From: Bacteroidia bacterium
GTDB lineage: Bacteria; Bacteroidota; Bacteroidia; Flavobacteriales; Flavobacteriaceae
NCBI GenBank assembly: GCA_030431055.1
Contig: JAUIJA010000012.1
Span: 1 to 61,818, forward strand
DNA: 61,818 nt
Direction: 5' to 3'
Shown: positions 1 through 8,843 of the stretch, piece after piece
How positions within the stretch are numbered: position 1 is the stretch's first letter
Layout: each line of letters opens with the position of its first letter
Position numbers and translations under genes: made by a program
Notes under the pieces: generated by a model
What the model saw: the letters and a program-made list of their open reading frames with translations, nothing else
Told to the model about the DNA's origin: nothing
Databases searched by the model: none

Positions 1-702
1 TTTGAAATGCGTGAAATTAAATTAGGCAATCAAATTGGTAATGAATATGAAGTCGTAGAAGGTTTATTTGTTGGAAATGAAATAGTGACTAACGGAACAT
101 TTACGGTTGATGCAGCAGCACAATTAAAAGGTAAAAAAAGTATGATGAATAAGCAAGGTGGCAAATCAATGACAGGTCACGAAGGACATTTAGGGATGGA
201 TAAGAATTTATCAAATACAGCAAATGAAAATACAAATATGAATGAACGCTTAAAAGTTTCGGAGAAATTTCAAGAGCAATTAAAGGAAGTTTACAATGAT
301 TATATCAATTTAAAGGATGCTTTAGTAAAAGAAAACTCAAAAGACGGTTCACAAAATGCATCATCTTTACTATCAAATTTAAGTAAGGTAGATATGAAAT
401 TGCTTAAAGAAGAAGTACATAATCATTGGATGACTATTGAAACTGAAATTAAATCTTCTGCAACTTCCATAGCTAGTTCAAAAAACATTAAAACGCAAAG
501 AAATCACTTTAAACATTTATCTTCACATTTCATAAATGCGATTCAACTTTTTGGTATCAATGAAAAGGTATATGTAGAATTTTGCCCTATGGCAGATAAT
601 AATAAAGGAGCGTATTGGTTAAGTCAAGAAGAAAAAATTCGAAATCCATATTTTGGTGATGCAATGCTGAAGTGTGGTGAAGTTAAACAAACAATAGAAT
701 AA
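1..702 (+). CDS. RND efflux periplasmic adaptor, C-terminal part (CusB-like) with DUF3347-like tail
   Basis: The frame is open from the first base, so the start lies outside the window. The first ~45 residues match the end of an HlyD/CusB-type adaptor (the VVEGLFVGNEIVTNG stretch is the usual membrane-proximal end). A linker rich in Met, His and Lys follows, then a helical domain of ~140 residues ending in a CPMA-containing segment with ALKCG-like wording (MLKCGEV), which resembles the DUF3347 copper-binding domain. Family knowledge: these adaptors link an inner-membrane RND pump to an outer-membrane channel and export Cu(I)/Ag(I). The HMA lipoprotein just downstream supports a copper/heavy-metal role. 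The metal is inferred. Confidence 0.8.
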   Translation, partial: FEMREIKLGNQIGNEYEVVEGLFVGNEIVTNGTFTVDAAAQLKGKKSMMNKQGGKSMTGHEGHLGMDKNLSNTANENTNMNERLKVSEKFQEQLKEVYNDYINLKDALVKENSKDGSQNASSLLSNLSKVDMKLLKEEVHNHWMTIETEIKSSATSIASSKNIKTQRNHFKHLSSHFINAIQLFGINEKVYVEFCPMADNNKGAYWLSQEEKIRNPYFGDAMLKCGEVKQTIE

Positions 703-734
703 ATAAATACATATAATAATTAAATTTTTAAACA

Positions 735-1175
735 ATGAAAAAGGTAATTTTAAGTGTAGCTATAATAGTAGCTATGGGGGTAATTAGTTGTAAAAATGAA
801 ACTAAAAAAGTTGAAGACACTACAACAACAGAAGTATCAAATGAAATTGCAATGACAGATTTGTCTTTTGGAGTAAGAGGGAACTGTGGTATGTGTAAAG
901 AAACAATTGAAGAAGCGGTTAATAGTGTTGATGGTGTTTCAGCTGCTAATTGGGATAAAGATAAGAAGAAAATTGATGTTTCATTTGATAGTTCAAAAAC
1001 TAATGAAATGGCAATACACAATGCAATTGCAGCTTCAGGGTATGATACAGAAAAAGTTGCGGGTAATGAAGAAGCATATAATAATTTACCAGGTTGTTGT
1101 CAATACGACCACGAAATGATGATGAATCAATCAGGTGAAATGAAATCAGAAGATCATTCAAATCATAATCACTAA
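735..1175 (+). CDS. heavy-metal-associated (HMA) domain lipoprotein
   Basis: A 146-residue protein with a lipoprotein signal (MKKVILSVAIIVAMGVISC, lipobox Cys at residue 19). An HMA fold covers about residues 42-110, with the metal-binding motif GNCGMCKETIE, a variant of GMxCxxC. The C-terminus is rich in Cys, His and Met (PGCCQYDHEMMM...HNH), giving extra soft-metal ligands. It follows the efflux adaptor by 32 bases in the same direction and is probably co-transcribed. It probably carries copper in the periplasm or on the membrane surface. An intrinsic terminator lies 57 bases after the stop. Fold and metal binding are well supported; the exact partner is inferred. Confidence 0.85.
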   Translation: MKKVILSVAIIVAMGVISCKNETKKVEDTTTTEVSNEIAMTDLSFGVRGNCGMCKETIEEAVNSVDGVSAANWDKDKKKIDVSFDSSKTNEMAIHNAIAASGYDTEKVAGNEEAYNNLPGCCQYDHEMMMNQSGEMKSEDHSNHNH

Positions 1176-1229
1176 AATGATGAAATATAAAATTTAAATT
1201 GTCAGCAAAACTGTCAGTTGAAAATAAAA

Positions 1230-1276
1230 AACCCTGTAAAAACAATGTATTACAGGGTTTTTTGTGGAGTCGGAGA
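1230..1276. repeat. attL: left direct repeat of the ssrA-integrated element
   Basis: This 47 bp block matches 24201-24247 with four mismatches; the last 27 bp (1250-1276) are identical. The repeat contains the terminator and the last ~12 bases of the tmRNA acceptor region (GGAGTCGGAGA on this strand is the reverse complement of the tmRNA 3' end). Beyond 1276 the two copies diverge, which marks the crossover limit. The integrase gene starts 142 bp inside. Confidence 0.85.
1232..1263 (+). terminator. intrinsic terminator inside attL
   Basis: The stem CCCTGTAA/TTACAGGG (1232-1239 with 1250-1257) is followed by six T. A near-identical hairpin occurs at 24203-24234 beside ssrA, so this is the ancestral ssrA/HMA shared terminator, duplicated by the insertion. 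Confidence 0.8.
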
Positions 1277-1351
1277 CTATTCTTAATAATATACTCAATT
1301 TACCTGTTAATAACTAAAAGTGTTTGTTTATAAAGGGTTTAGGTGATTTTG

Positions 1352-1359
1352 TATATTTG
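1352..1359 (+). promoter_or_regulatory. -7 box for the integrase
   Basis: TATATTTG matches the Bacteroidota -7 consensus TAnnTTTG and lies 59 bases before the integrase ATG. A TTTG at 1323 is a loose -33 candidate with a long spacer. Confidence 0.45.
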
Positions 1360-1395
1360 TGTATATATTAAAAAATATAAGGAAATATATTAAAA

Positions 1396-1416
1396 ACGTC
1401 CCCTAAAACGTCCCCT
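1396..1416 (+). repeat. subterminal direct repeat next to attL (possible recombinase arm site)
   Basis: Two tandem copies of ACGTCCCCT separated by AAA. The same 21-mer, with one base changed, occurs at 24171-24191, just inside attR. C-runs are rare in this AT-rich DNA. The pairing at both ends suggests arm-type binding sites for the integrase or its accessory factor. It ends two bases before the integrase start codon, so binding could also repress translation or transcription of the integrase. Confidence 0.6.
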
Positions 1417-1418
1417 AT

Positions 1419-2657
1419 ATGAAGTACACTTTTCAATTAAAAGAACCTAAGTCTAAAGATAGTACTTTAATTTATTTTGTAGTCTATTTTAGTGAGGAAA
1501 ATAAAAAATTCAAGTATTCTACTGGAGAAAAATTAAAACCAACTGAATGGGATTTTCTTAATAAAAAACCTCTTTTAAAAGGAAGTTCTAAATCAAAAAA
1601 TGCGCTAACGATTAACCAACAACTGAATAGGTATTCTGATTTGTATTTAGAAACTTATGCTCTTTATCAAAGAATTAATGAAGTTTTTAAGTCTAGTGAT
1701 TTAAAAAATGTTTTTGATGATGCTTTTAAAAAATCATTAAAAGGGAAAAATATTTTCTTTGATGCTTACGACCAATTTATGACTGAAAAAATAAAAGGTA
1801 AAGAATGGTCTCCTGCAACTATTAAGAGATATAAAAATATAAGGAACTTGTTAGTTGAGTTTGAAAAAAGCAAAAAGTATAAACTAACTTTTAGTAAAAT
1901 AAACAATACTTTTCATAGAGAATTTACTTCGTTTTGCATGGATGATTTAAAGCATATTAACAATACTTATGCTCGTAATCTAGGATTGTTTAAAACATTT
2001 ATGTTTTGGGCTTTAAAAAACAAATTTACTTTTAACAATACCTTCATGGAGTTTAAAAAAGTAGAAAGGGTAATTACTAATCAAGTTGCTTTGACAATAG
2101 AAGATTTACAGAATTTAATGCAACATGAATTTGAAAGTAAAAAATTAGAAAAAGTTAGGGATGTATTTGTTTTTGCTTGTGTCACAGGAATGAGATATGG
2201 AGAATTAAAATCAATATCTAAAAGTACTGTTTCAGAAACCGAAATTTTGCTTAAAGAAGATAAAGATACTAATAAACCAGCTCGTAATATTCCGCTTACT
2301 TCAATTGCGAAATTTATTTTAGAAAAGTATAATTATACTTTACCATTAATAGCTAACCAAAAACAAAATGAGTATTTGAAAGAAGTTTTTAAAGAGTTAG
2401 AGTATAATCAAACAGTTCAAAAAATTACCACTAGAGGAAAAGAAAATATAAAAGAAGATATTGAGTTTTACAATCGAATTAGTACTCATACCGCTCGAAG
2501 AACTTTTATTACAATGATGAAAAGGGAAGGCAAAAGTGATAAATTAATTGCTAAAATTACGGGGCATACTGATATGAAAACTTTAAATCAATACTACCAA
2601 GTTGATGATGCTCAAACCAAAGAAGCTATGGATGAAGTTTTTAATTTAAAATTGTAA
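1419..2657 (+). CDS. tyrosine recombinase (site-specific integrase)
   Basis: 412 residues, the usual length for Bacteroidota element integrases. The N-terminal half has an Arm-DNA-binding-like region (SKDSTLIYFVVYF...) and a SAM-like core-binding region around residues 105-200. The catalytic half shows Arg I in TGMRYGEL (~258), the HTARR box (~357) and the nucleophile Tyr in LNQYYQVDD (~391). It catalyses strand exchange between attP and the ssrA 3' end. It lies just inside attL and reads into the element. The next gene starts two bases after its stop, so the two are probably co-expressed. Confidence 0.93.
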   Translation: MKYTFQLKEPKSKDSTLIYFVVYFSEENKKFKYSTGEKLKPTEWDFLNKKPLLKGSSKSKNALTINQQLNRYSDLYLETYALYQRINEVFKSSDLKNVFDDAFKKSLKGKNIFFDAYDQFMTEKIKGKEWSPATIKRYKNIRNLLVEFEKSKKYKLTFSKINNTFHREFTSFCMDDLKHINNTYARNLGLFKTFMFWALKNKFTFNNTFMEFKKVERVITNQVALTIEDLQNLMQHEFESKKLEKVRDVFVFACVTGMRYGELKSISKSTVSETEILLKEDKDTNKPARNIPLTSIAKFILEKYNYTLPLIANQKQNEYLKEVFKELEYNQTVQKITTRGKENIKEDIEFYNRISTHTARRTFITMMKREGKSDKLIAKITGHTDMKTLNQYYQVDDAQTKEAMDEVFNLKL

Positions 2658-2659
2658 AG

Positions 2660-3799
2660 ATGGATGTAAAGCAAATAGAAAAGCACTTAAAAGTAGAAAA
2701 CCTTGAAGCTCATATCGTAGATTTAATTAAAAAAAGTAAAATTGAAGCAGAAAGAGAAGCAGATATAGTAATTCAAAAAATATTGGCAAAAATTGATGAG
2801 TTTAAATCAAATGCGGGATTACTTTCTGTTGGTATTATTTCTGACTTAGTTTATGTAAAAAAAATAATTTACAATAATGAAATTACAAATTTCAACTTTT
2901 ATATTCACAATTTTAAAGGAGGTTTTTCAAATATATATAATACAGAAAACAGCAACGATTATAATAATGAATTAGCAAAGTTTATAATTAAAACTATAGG
3001 CTCATTTGAAATTAATTGGCTTGTTTCGATCGGTAAATTTGAAAAACTTAAAATTGAAATTCCTTCATATTACTTAACGGAAAGCTTTTTAAATAGATTG
3101 CCAGATCTTTTTTTAACATTAAATAAATTAAATCTGATAAAGGATTTTACTTGGGATATTAATTCAATTGATGAAGGTATTACAAGTTTATTTAAAGAAT
3201 TAGTTATTAATTACGATGTTCAAATTCGAGATTTAGAATCCAAATTAAAATTTGAAAAGGAAAGACTTAATTTCAAAATTTCTTCTTTACAAGATAAGAT
3301 AGAGTCAAATGATAAAAATTTTATTAGAGAAATTGATGCTAAAGAATATGTAATTAATTTTCATAGGGATTACATTAAAAAGTATTTAGAAAATCAACCA
3401 ATTCCAATTTTTGAAACTTATTTTGGTGATAATGATCTTTTTTTAATGAATGTTTATAAATTCTTAGTTAAAAATCAATTATTAAAAGAAACAAGCTGGT
3501 CTTACTTTTATTGGCGTTCTATTATTGGGGATGATCAAATTATAAATTTAACCAGTAAAGGGAATTTAAAGTTTATAGGTAGAGTATTTTATAATTTACA
3601 AGACTTTTTACTACCAAAATATAAAAATGATTTTTATGAGTTTTTAATGAATAAATTTTATGTAAATGAAAAACCAATAAATCAGAATTTTTTTAAAAAT
3701 CACATGAGACCTATTTTTGATGAAACTTTATATCCAGATTTATTAAAAGTTGATACTTTTTTTGAGAAACAAAAGGATATTTATATGAAAACTGAATAA
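2660..3799 (+). CDS. conserved-looking hypothetical protein, coupled to the integrase
   Basis: 379 residues, not recognised. It has no signal peptide or membrane segment. A charged helical N-terminus (residues 1-50) is followed by a mixed region, then a predicted coiled coil at ~195-240 (DLESKLKFEKERLNFKISSL) and an aromatic-rich C-terminal domain. Lys, Asn and Ile dominate, as in the neighbouring element genes. Position directly behind the integrase and before a strong terminator suggests an element-maintenance or transfer-related role, but no motif proves it. Confidence 0.7.
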   Translation: MDVKQIEKHLKVENLEAHIVDLIKKSKIEAEREADIVIQKILAKIDEFKSNAGLLSVGIISDLVYVKKIIYNNEITNFNFYIHNFKGGFSNIYNTENSNDYNNELAKFIIKTIGSFEINWLVSIGKFEKLKIEIPSYYLTESFLNRLPDLFLTLNKLNLIKDFTWDINSIDEGITSLFKELVINYDVQIRDLESKLKFEKERLNFKISSLQDKIESNDKNFIREIDAKEYVINFHRDYIKKYLENQPIPIFETYFGDNDLFLMNVYKFLVKNQLLKETSWSYFYWRSIIGDDQIINLTSKGNLKFIGRVFYNLQDFLLPKYKNDFYEFLMNKFYVNEKPINQNFFKNHMRPIFDETLYPDLLKVDTFFEKQKDIYMKTE

Positions 3800-3847
3800 T
3801 AGACTAAATAGATTCTAATAATAGTGTAAAAGTTGCAATACTTTAAA

Positions 3848-3886
3848 AACGTAATTATCTAAAAATAAGATAGTTGCGTTTTTTTT
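3848..3886 (+). terminator. intrinsic terminator
   Basis: A 13 bp stem with G-U pairs (3848-3860 with 3868-3880), a 7-base loop and a run of eight T. It ends the integrase-hypothetical transcript. Confidence 0.8.
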
Positions 3887-3996
3887 GTTGTATAAAATAT
3901 TCTAGGAATAGTGTATGCTTAGAGTATATGTTTCAACCTAATTTTGAATTGTTCGAACGTCAAACAAAGTTTAACAATTTTAAAAAATTATTAGTC

Positions 3997-4284
3997 ATGG
4001 AGTTAATTATTACTACTAAAGAAAAATTAGAATCTTTAATAGATTCTTCAGTAAACAAAGCTGTAAAAAACCTTTACAATGAAAAAGTAGCTCAAAAAAG
4101 TAAAAAGAAGTATAAAACTATTAAAGAAACTTCAAAAGAATTAAGAGTGAGCATATTAACTGTTCGCAATTATATTAATAAAGGAATTCTAAAAAGCCAA
4201 AAAATTGGTTCTAGAGTTTTGATAAGTACAGAAAGCATTGAAAACGCCCTTAAAGAAGTTAAATCTTTAAAATATAAAAGGTAA
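3997..4284 (+). CDS. helix-turn-helix (excisionase/MerR-like) DNA-binding protein
   Basis: The frame is open further upstream, but the ATG at 3997 gives the 95-residue size typical of Bacteroidota element HTH proteins, and the extra N-terminal residues resemble nothing. After a helical leader, residues ~45-90 carry a winged-helix Helix_17-like motif (YKTIKETSKELRVSILTVRN, then YINKGILKSQKIGSRVLI). Such proteins act as excisionases or replication-control factors in integrative elements. It is followed at 10 bases by a small gene and then by the primase-helicase. Confidence 0.8.
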   Translation: MELIITTKEKLESLIDSSVNKAVKNLYNEKVAQKSKKKYKTIKETSKELRVSILTVRNYINKGILKSQKIGSRVLISTESIENALKEVKSLKYKR

Positions 4285-4294
4285 ATTTTTAGCA

Positions 4295-4624
4295 ATGCAA
4301 TCATCAGAAAATCAAAAAACGCAAATTATAATAAGTGATGTTTTACATCACTTGGAGATCTTAAAGTGTGCAACAAGGAGGTTGCAACTAGATTTTAATA
4401 GGGAAGAAGGGGTTTACCATTTCTGTGAAAAGTCCTTGAATAGACTAGAGTTACTAGAACAATTAACGCATCACACAAAATTGCAATTACCTATTTTAAT
4501 CGCATACGGTGTTAATAGTTTATTCATGCAAGACAAGAATTTAAGTATTGCCCATCTAAAGATTATTAATTCTAAAAGAAATTTTAACCCAGCAGCTATT
4601 GGCTATTTAACTATTAAATTATGA
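4295..4624 (+). CDS. small hypothetical protein upstream of the primase-helicase
   Basis: 109 residues, soluble, helical, with several Cys and His (LKCATRRLQLDF, LTHHTKL), but no zinc-finger spacing that I recognise. Its stop overlaps the start of the next gene (ATGA at 4621), which indicates translational coupling. It probably works with the replication protein, for example as a regulator or loader. Function unknown. Confidence 0.65.
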   Translation: MQSSENQKTQIIISDVLHHLEILKCATRRLQLDFNREEGVYHFCEKSLNRLELLEQLTHHTKLQLPILIAYGVNSLFMQDKNLSIAHLKIINSKRNFNPAAIGYLTIKL

Positions 4625-5841
4625 AAAATTTAAAAAATTATATACGAGTTGGAATAGACTACTTTAAAGAAGTTTACGTTCCAATGACAATTGAAAAATT
4701 GAAGACTTTACAAAAATGGAATAAACAAACCATTATTGATGACCACGGTAAAGATTCAATTGAAAAAATTGAAAAATACGATGGGTTTTGTTGCATTCCA
4801 TCACACGAAAATTTTCAACGAGTAATAAATGGTTTTTATAACCGATATGAACCGATTTCTTATGAATTGCAGCCAGGTAGTTGGCAAAACATTGAAAATT
4901 TATTAAATCATATTTTTCGTGAACATTACGAACTTGGGTTAGACTACTTGACAATTCTTTGGCAAAAACCAACTCAAGTATTACCGATACTTTGTTTGGT
5001 TAGTGAAGAACGTAATACAGGTAAAACTACTTTTCTTAACCTTTTAAAAAACATATTTGAAAACAATATGACTTTAAATACCAATCAAGATTTTAGAAGC
5101 CCATTTAATAGTGGTTGGGCTGGAAAATTAATTATTGGAGTTGACGAAGTTCTTTTAGACAAAAAAGAAGATAGTGAGCATATTAAAAATTTATCTACAG
5201 CTAAGTATTTCAAAGCTGAATCAAAAGGAAAGGATAAGCAAGAAATAGAGTTTTTTGGAAAATTCATATTATGTTCTAACAATGAAGAAAACTTCGTTAA
5301 AATTGAAGCAAATGAAATTCGATATTGGGTGAGGCAAATTCCAACATTAGGAGATGAAGTTAATCCGAGCATGATGGATTTATTAAGAAGCGAAGTTCCA
5401 GCATTTGCACATTATTTAAGTCAAAGAGAAATAGTATCGCCTATGAAAACTAGAATGTGGTTTACAAAGCAACAAATACATACTAAAGCTCTTGATGTTC
5501 TAATAAGAGGAAATAAAACTTCATTAGAAAAAGAACTTGAAGAAATGATTCAAGATGAATTTACAGTATTTGAAAAGCCTTTTTTATGTTATACGGCAAA
5601 AAACCTTGTTACTATGTTAAAAGCAAGAGGTTTTAATACTTCAAGTAATTATGTTTCTAAAATTTTAAACACGAAGTATAATCTGTTTTATGAAAAAAAC
5701 TCTAGTTACGAATGGTATCGTTCAGAAATATTTGATGAAAAGTCGGCAAACTTATCTGGATTTACAAGCGAAAAAGGAAGGTACTTTAAATTTGATAGAG
5801 AAATGTTTTTAAACAAGTTGAAAGTTGAAAAATCAAATTAA
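4621..5841 (+). CDS. primase-helicase family protein (SF3-like ATPase)
   Basis: 406 residues. Walker A is at ~130-138 (SEERNTGKTTF) and a Walker B-like IIGVDEV at ~170. SF3-type features follow (FILCSNNEENFV, like sensor 1, then an Arg-rich segment at ~245). A C-terminal winged-helix-like region follows (~300-400). This is the DUF5906/D5-type helicase found in Bacteroidota mobile elements, where it supports element replication. No separate primase active site is visible, so it may be helicase-only. The transcript ends at a strong terminator at 5887. Confidence 0.82.
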   Translation: MKNLKNYIRVGIDYFKEVYVPMTIEKLKTLQKWNKQTIIDDHGKDSIEKIEKYDGFCCIPSHENFQRVINGFYNRYEPISYELQPGSWQNIENLLNHIFREHYELGLDYLTILWQKPTQVLPILCLVSEERNTGKTTFLNLLKNIFENNMTLNTNQDFRSPFNSGWAGKLIIGVDEVLLDKKEDSEHIKNLSTAKYFKAESKGKDKQEIEFFGKFILCSNNEENFVKIEANEIRYWVRQIPTLGDEVNPSMMDLLRSEVPAFAHYLSQREIVSPMKTRMWFTKQQIHTKALDVLIRGNKTSLEKELEEMIQDEFTVFEKPFLCYTAKNLVTMLKARGFNTSSNYVSKILNTKYNLFYEKNSSYEWYRSEIFDEKSANLSGFTSEKGRYFKFDREMFLNKLKVEKSN

Positions 5842-5886
5842 ACTCTTTGGTTTATAGTTGATTAAGGTATAAACTAAATTTCAACA

Positions 5887-5940
5887 AACATTCAACAAAA
5901 CAAATACTAGTCATGTTTTGTTGAATGTTCTTTTTTTTTG
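5887..5940 (+). terminator. strong intrinsic terminator (16 bp perfect stem)
   Basis: 5887-5902 pairs perfectly with 5914-5929 around an 11-base loop, followed by CTTTTTTTTT. The 9-mer TTGAATGTT recurs directly after it (5938-5946 region), so part of the block could also be an iteron-like site, but terminator is the simpler reading. Confidence 0.85.
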
Positions 5941-6058
5941 AATGTTGAAACCATGTTGAGCTCTTGTTGCTTTCCTAAACCTTTATTATTACTATACTCA
6001 TTGTGAAAACAGCAACAATCAACATAAATTTTATATTGTATAAGCAGTTAGAATTTAC

Positions 6059-6066
6059 TAAGTTTG
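6059..6066 (+). promoter_or_regulatory. -7 box for the hsdM operon
   Basis: TAAGTTTG fits TAnnTTTG and lies 20 bases before the hsdM ATG. Confidence 0.5.
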
Positions 6067-6085
6067 GTAAAATTAATTTTTAGCC

Positions 6086-7654
6086 ATGTCTGAAGACCAA
6101 AAACGAGTATTAGAACAACAACTTTGGGGAATTGCCAACCTGTTAAGAGGCAAAATCAGTGCCGACGATTACCGCGATTACATTTTAGGATTCATCTTTT
6201 TCAAATACTTATCCGAAAAACAATATTTATACGCTAACGAATTGCTAGAAGGCGAAGAAGTAACCGATTACGCTAAAGTAACGGATACCGAAACTCTACA
6301 AGCGATTGAAGAAGAATCGTTGTTAAAGCTTGGGTATTTTTTAAAACCTACCGAACTATTTTCAGTAATTACTGCTAAAGGAAATGCCAATACCGAAGTG
6401 GCAAGCAATTATATCATCGATGATTTAAAAGCCGTTCTTAATCACATTGAGCAAAGTACTATGGGTACGGAAAGTGAAGACGATTTTAATGCCTTGTTTG
6501 AAGATTTAGATTTAAACTCTACTAAAATTGGTCGAACTCCAGATGCGCGAAACACGATTATTGTTCAAATATTGAACTTTTTAGATGAAATCGATTTTAA
6601 ACTAAAAGACATCGATTCAGATGTGTTGGGTGATGCTTACGAATATTTAATTGCAAAATTCGCGGCTGGTGCTGGTAAAAGTGCGGGCGAATTCTATACA
6701 CCACAACAAGTTTCTAAAATTTTAGCGCAAATTGTAACTACGGGTAAAACTAAAATCAAATCGGTGTATGATCCAACATGTGGTTCGGGTTCGTTGTTGT
6801 TACGAGTTTCAAAAGAAGTAGAAGTAAGCGAGTTTTACGGTCAAGAACAAAACCGTACAACCTATAACTTGGCACGTATGAACATGATTTTACACGATGT
6901 TCATTTTCGTCAATTCGATATACAAAACGACGATACTTTAGAAGAACCTAGACATATAGATAAACGTTTTGAAGCCGTAGTTGCTAATCCTCCTTTTTCA
7001 GCTAGATGGAAAAGTAACGATAATCCTCTAAATAGTACCGACGAGCGTTTTAGCCAATATGGAAAACTAGCACCTAAAACCAAAGCCGATTATGCGTTTA
7101 TAACTCACATGATTCACCAGCTTGCCGATAACGGAACTATGGCAACTGTTGTACCACATGGCGTGTTGTTTCGTGGTGCTGCCGAAGGCGTAATTCGCGA
7201 ATATTTAATTAAAGAACTCAATTACTTAGAAGCCGTTATTGGTTTACCAGCCAATATTTTTTACGGAACTTCTATACCTACGTGCATTTTGGTATTTAAA
7301 AAATGTCGAGAAAAAGACGAAAACATTTTATTTATTGATGCTAGTGGAGACGATAATTTTGTAAAAGAAGGCAACCAAAACGTATTGCGTAACCAAGATG
7401 TTGAAAAAATAATTACAACGTACCGCAACCGCGAAAGTATAGACAAATACAGTTATGTTGCAACACTAGACGAAATAAAAGAAAACGATTACAACCTGAA
7501 TATTCCTCGTTATGTAGATACGTTTGAAGAAGAAGAAGCGATAGATTTAGACCTTGTTACAACGGAGTTGTTGCAAATTGCAACCGATTTAAAAGCAAAT
7601 GAAACTACTATTGCCGACTATTGCAACCAACTAAATATTAAAACGCCTTTTTAA
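6086..7654 (+). CDS. hsdM: type I restriction-modification DNA methyltransferase (M subunit)
   Basis: 522 residues, full length. An N-terminal HsdM_N helical domain (LWGIANLLRGKISADDYRDY) precedes the N6-adenine methylase domain. The AdoMet motif DPTCGSGSLLL is at ~230 and the catalytic NPPF at ~302. With HsdS it methylates adenines in the target; with HsdR it forms the restriction complex. Codon use is richer in GC than that of the flanking element genes, as for hsdR, which suggests the RM genes came from a different source than the intervening toxin module. hsdS follows by two bases. Confidence 0.96.
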   Translation: MSEDQKRVLEQQLWGIANLLRGKISADDYRDYILGFIFFKYLSEKQYLYANELLEGEEVTDYAKVTDTETLQAIEEESLLKLGYFLKPTELFSVITAKGNANTEVASNYIIDDLKAVLNHIEQSTMGTESEDDFNALFEDLDLNSTKIGRTPDARNTIIVQILNFLDEIDFKLKDIDSDVLGDAYEYLIAKFAAGAGKSAGEFYTPQQVSKILAQIVTTGKTKIKSVYDPTCGSGSLLLRVSKEVEVSEFYGQEQNRTTYNLARMNMILHDVHFRQFDIQNDDTLEEPRHIDKRFEAVVANPPFSARWKSNDNPLNSTDERFSQYGKLAPKTKADYAFITHMIHQLADNGTMATVVPHGVLFRGAAEGVIREYLIKELNYLEAVIGLPANIFYGTSIPTCILVFKKCREKDENILFIDASGDDNFVKEGNQNVLRNQDVEKIITTYRNRESIDKYSYVATLDEIKENDYNLNIPRYVDTFEEEEAIDLDLVTTELLQIATDLKANETTIADYCNQLNIKTPF

Positions 7655-7656
7655 AT

Positions 7657-8808
7657 ATGGAAAAGTTAGTACCTAAACTACGTTTTCCTGAGTTTGATGG
7701 GAATTGGGAAAGAAATCAACTAGGAAAAGTTACGGAAATTAATCCGAAAAACGGTATTTTACCTGATAATTTTATTTACATAGATTTAGAAAGCGTAAAT
7801 AATGGAATTTTAGAAAAAGAAAATTATATATCAAAAGAAACTGCACCAAGTAGAGCTCAAAGAATATTAAAAAAAGATGATATACTATATCAAACTGTAA
7901 GACCTTACCAAAAAAATAATTTATATTTTGACAAAGGAACAGGTAATTATATTGCTTCTACAGGATATGCTCAATTAAGAACAAAAAAAAGTAGTAAATT
8001 TCTTTATCAGTTTTTACATACAGATAAATTTGTTTCTAGAGTATTATTACGTTGTACAGGAACAAGCTATCCTTCAATAAATTCTTCAGATTTGTCAGAA
8101 ATTCAAATTTCATTACCAAAACCCGAAGAACAACAAAAAATCGCTTCGTTTTTAACTTCGGTTGATGAACGTTTAACGCTTTTAGCCCAACAAAAAGAAA
8201 AACTAGAGTTGTACAAAAAAGGCGTAATGCAACAAATTTTCTCTCAAAAACTAAGGTTTAAGGACGAAAATGGGAATAATTACCCTGATTGGGAGGAGAA
8301 GAAAATTAAAGAAATTTTTGAAGTAACTAGAGGTTATGTTTTATCTGTAGGCAAAATGAAACAAGTTTCAGATGAAAAAAATATTTATCCAGTTTATTCT
8401 TCACAAACTAAAAATTTTGGTTTAACAGGTTACTATCATGAATACCTTTATGAAAATTCTCTAACTTGGACAACTGATGGTGCAAACGCTGGCGATGTTA
8501 ATTTTAGAAGAGGAAAGTTTTATTGTACAAATGTTTGTGGTGTATTGATTTCGAAAGAAGGCTTTGCAAATGAATTTACAGCTGCAATTTTAAATTCTGT
8601 TACGAAAAGATATGTTTCATATGTTGGTAATCCCAAATTAATGAACAATACAATGGCAGAAATTAAAATTAAATTTCCATGCCTCGAAGAACAGCAAAAA
8701 ATCGCATCATTTTTATCGGCAATCGATGTGCAAATTGAAGGTGTTAGTAAGAAAATAGCGCAAACCCAATTGTTTAAAAAAGGCTTGTTACAGCAAATGT
8801 TTGTTTAG
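7657..8808 (+). CDS. hsdS: type I restriction-modification specificity subunit (S subunit)
   Basis: 383 residues with the classic two-fold plan: target recognition domain 1 (~1-150), conserved helix EEQQKIASFLTSVDERL (~160), target recognition domain 2 (~205-345), and a second helix EEQQKIASFLSAIDVQIE (~350). The two repeated helices are the HsdM docking rods. Each recognition domain reads one half of a split DNA target. The recognition sequence cannot be told by eye. Base use is more AT-rich inside the recognition domains than in the helices, as expected for domains exchanged by recombination. Confidence 0.95.
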   Translation: MEKLVPKLRFPEFDGNWERNQLGKVTEINPKNGILPDNFIYIDLESVNNGILEKENYISKETAPSRAQRILKKDDILYQTVRPYQKNNLYFDKGTGNYIASTGYAQLRTKKSSKFLYQFLHTDKFVSRVLLRCTGTSYPSINSSDLSEIQISLPKPEEQQKIASFLTSVDERLTLLAQQKEKLELYKKGVMQQIFSQKLRFKDENGNNYPDWEEKKIKEIFEVTRGYVLSVGKMKQVSDEKNIYPVYSSQTKNFGLTGYYHEYLYENSLTWTTDGANAGDVNFRRGKFYCTNVCGVLISKEGFANEFTAAILNSVTKRYVSYVGNPKLMNNTMAEIKIKFPCLEEQQKIASFLSAIDVQIEGVSKKIAQTQLFKKGLLQQMFV

Positions 8809-8825
8809 GAAAAGTTAAAAAAATA

Positions 8826-8837
8826 AACCTATAGGTT
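8826..8837. promoter_or_regulatory. palindromic operator candidate before the toxin gene
   Basis: AACCTATAGGTT is a perfect 12 bp palindrome ending six bases before the toxin ATG. Antitoxins of the HigA/XRE type usually repress their own operon by binding such palindromes, so this is a likely autoregulation site. Confidence 0.5.
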
Positions 8838-8843
8838 GATTTT

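Noticed and set aside
5881..5950. Replication origin with iterons next to the primase-helicase
   Set aside because: The perfect 16 bp stem with nine T is a normal terminator; only one extra partial repeat follows.
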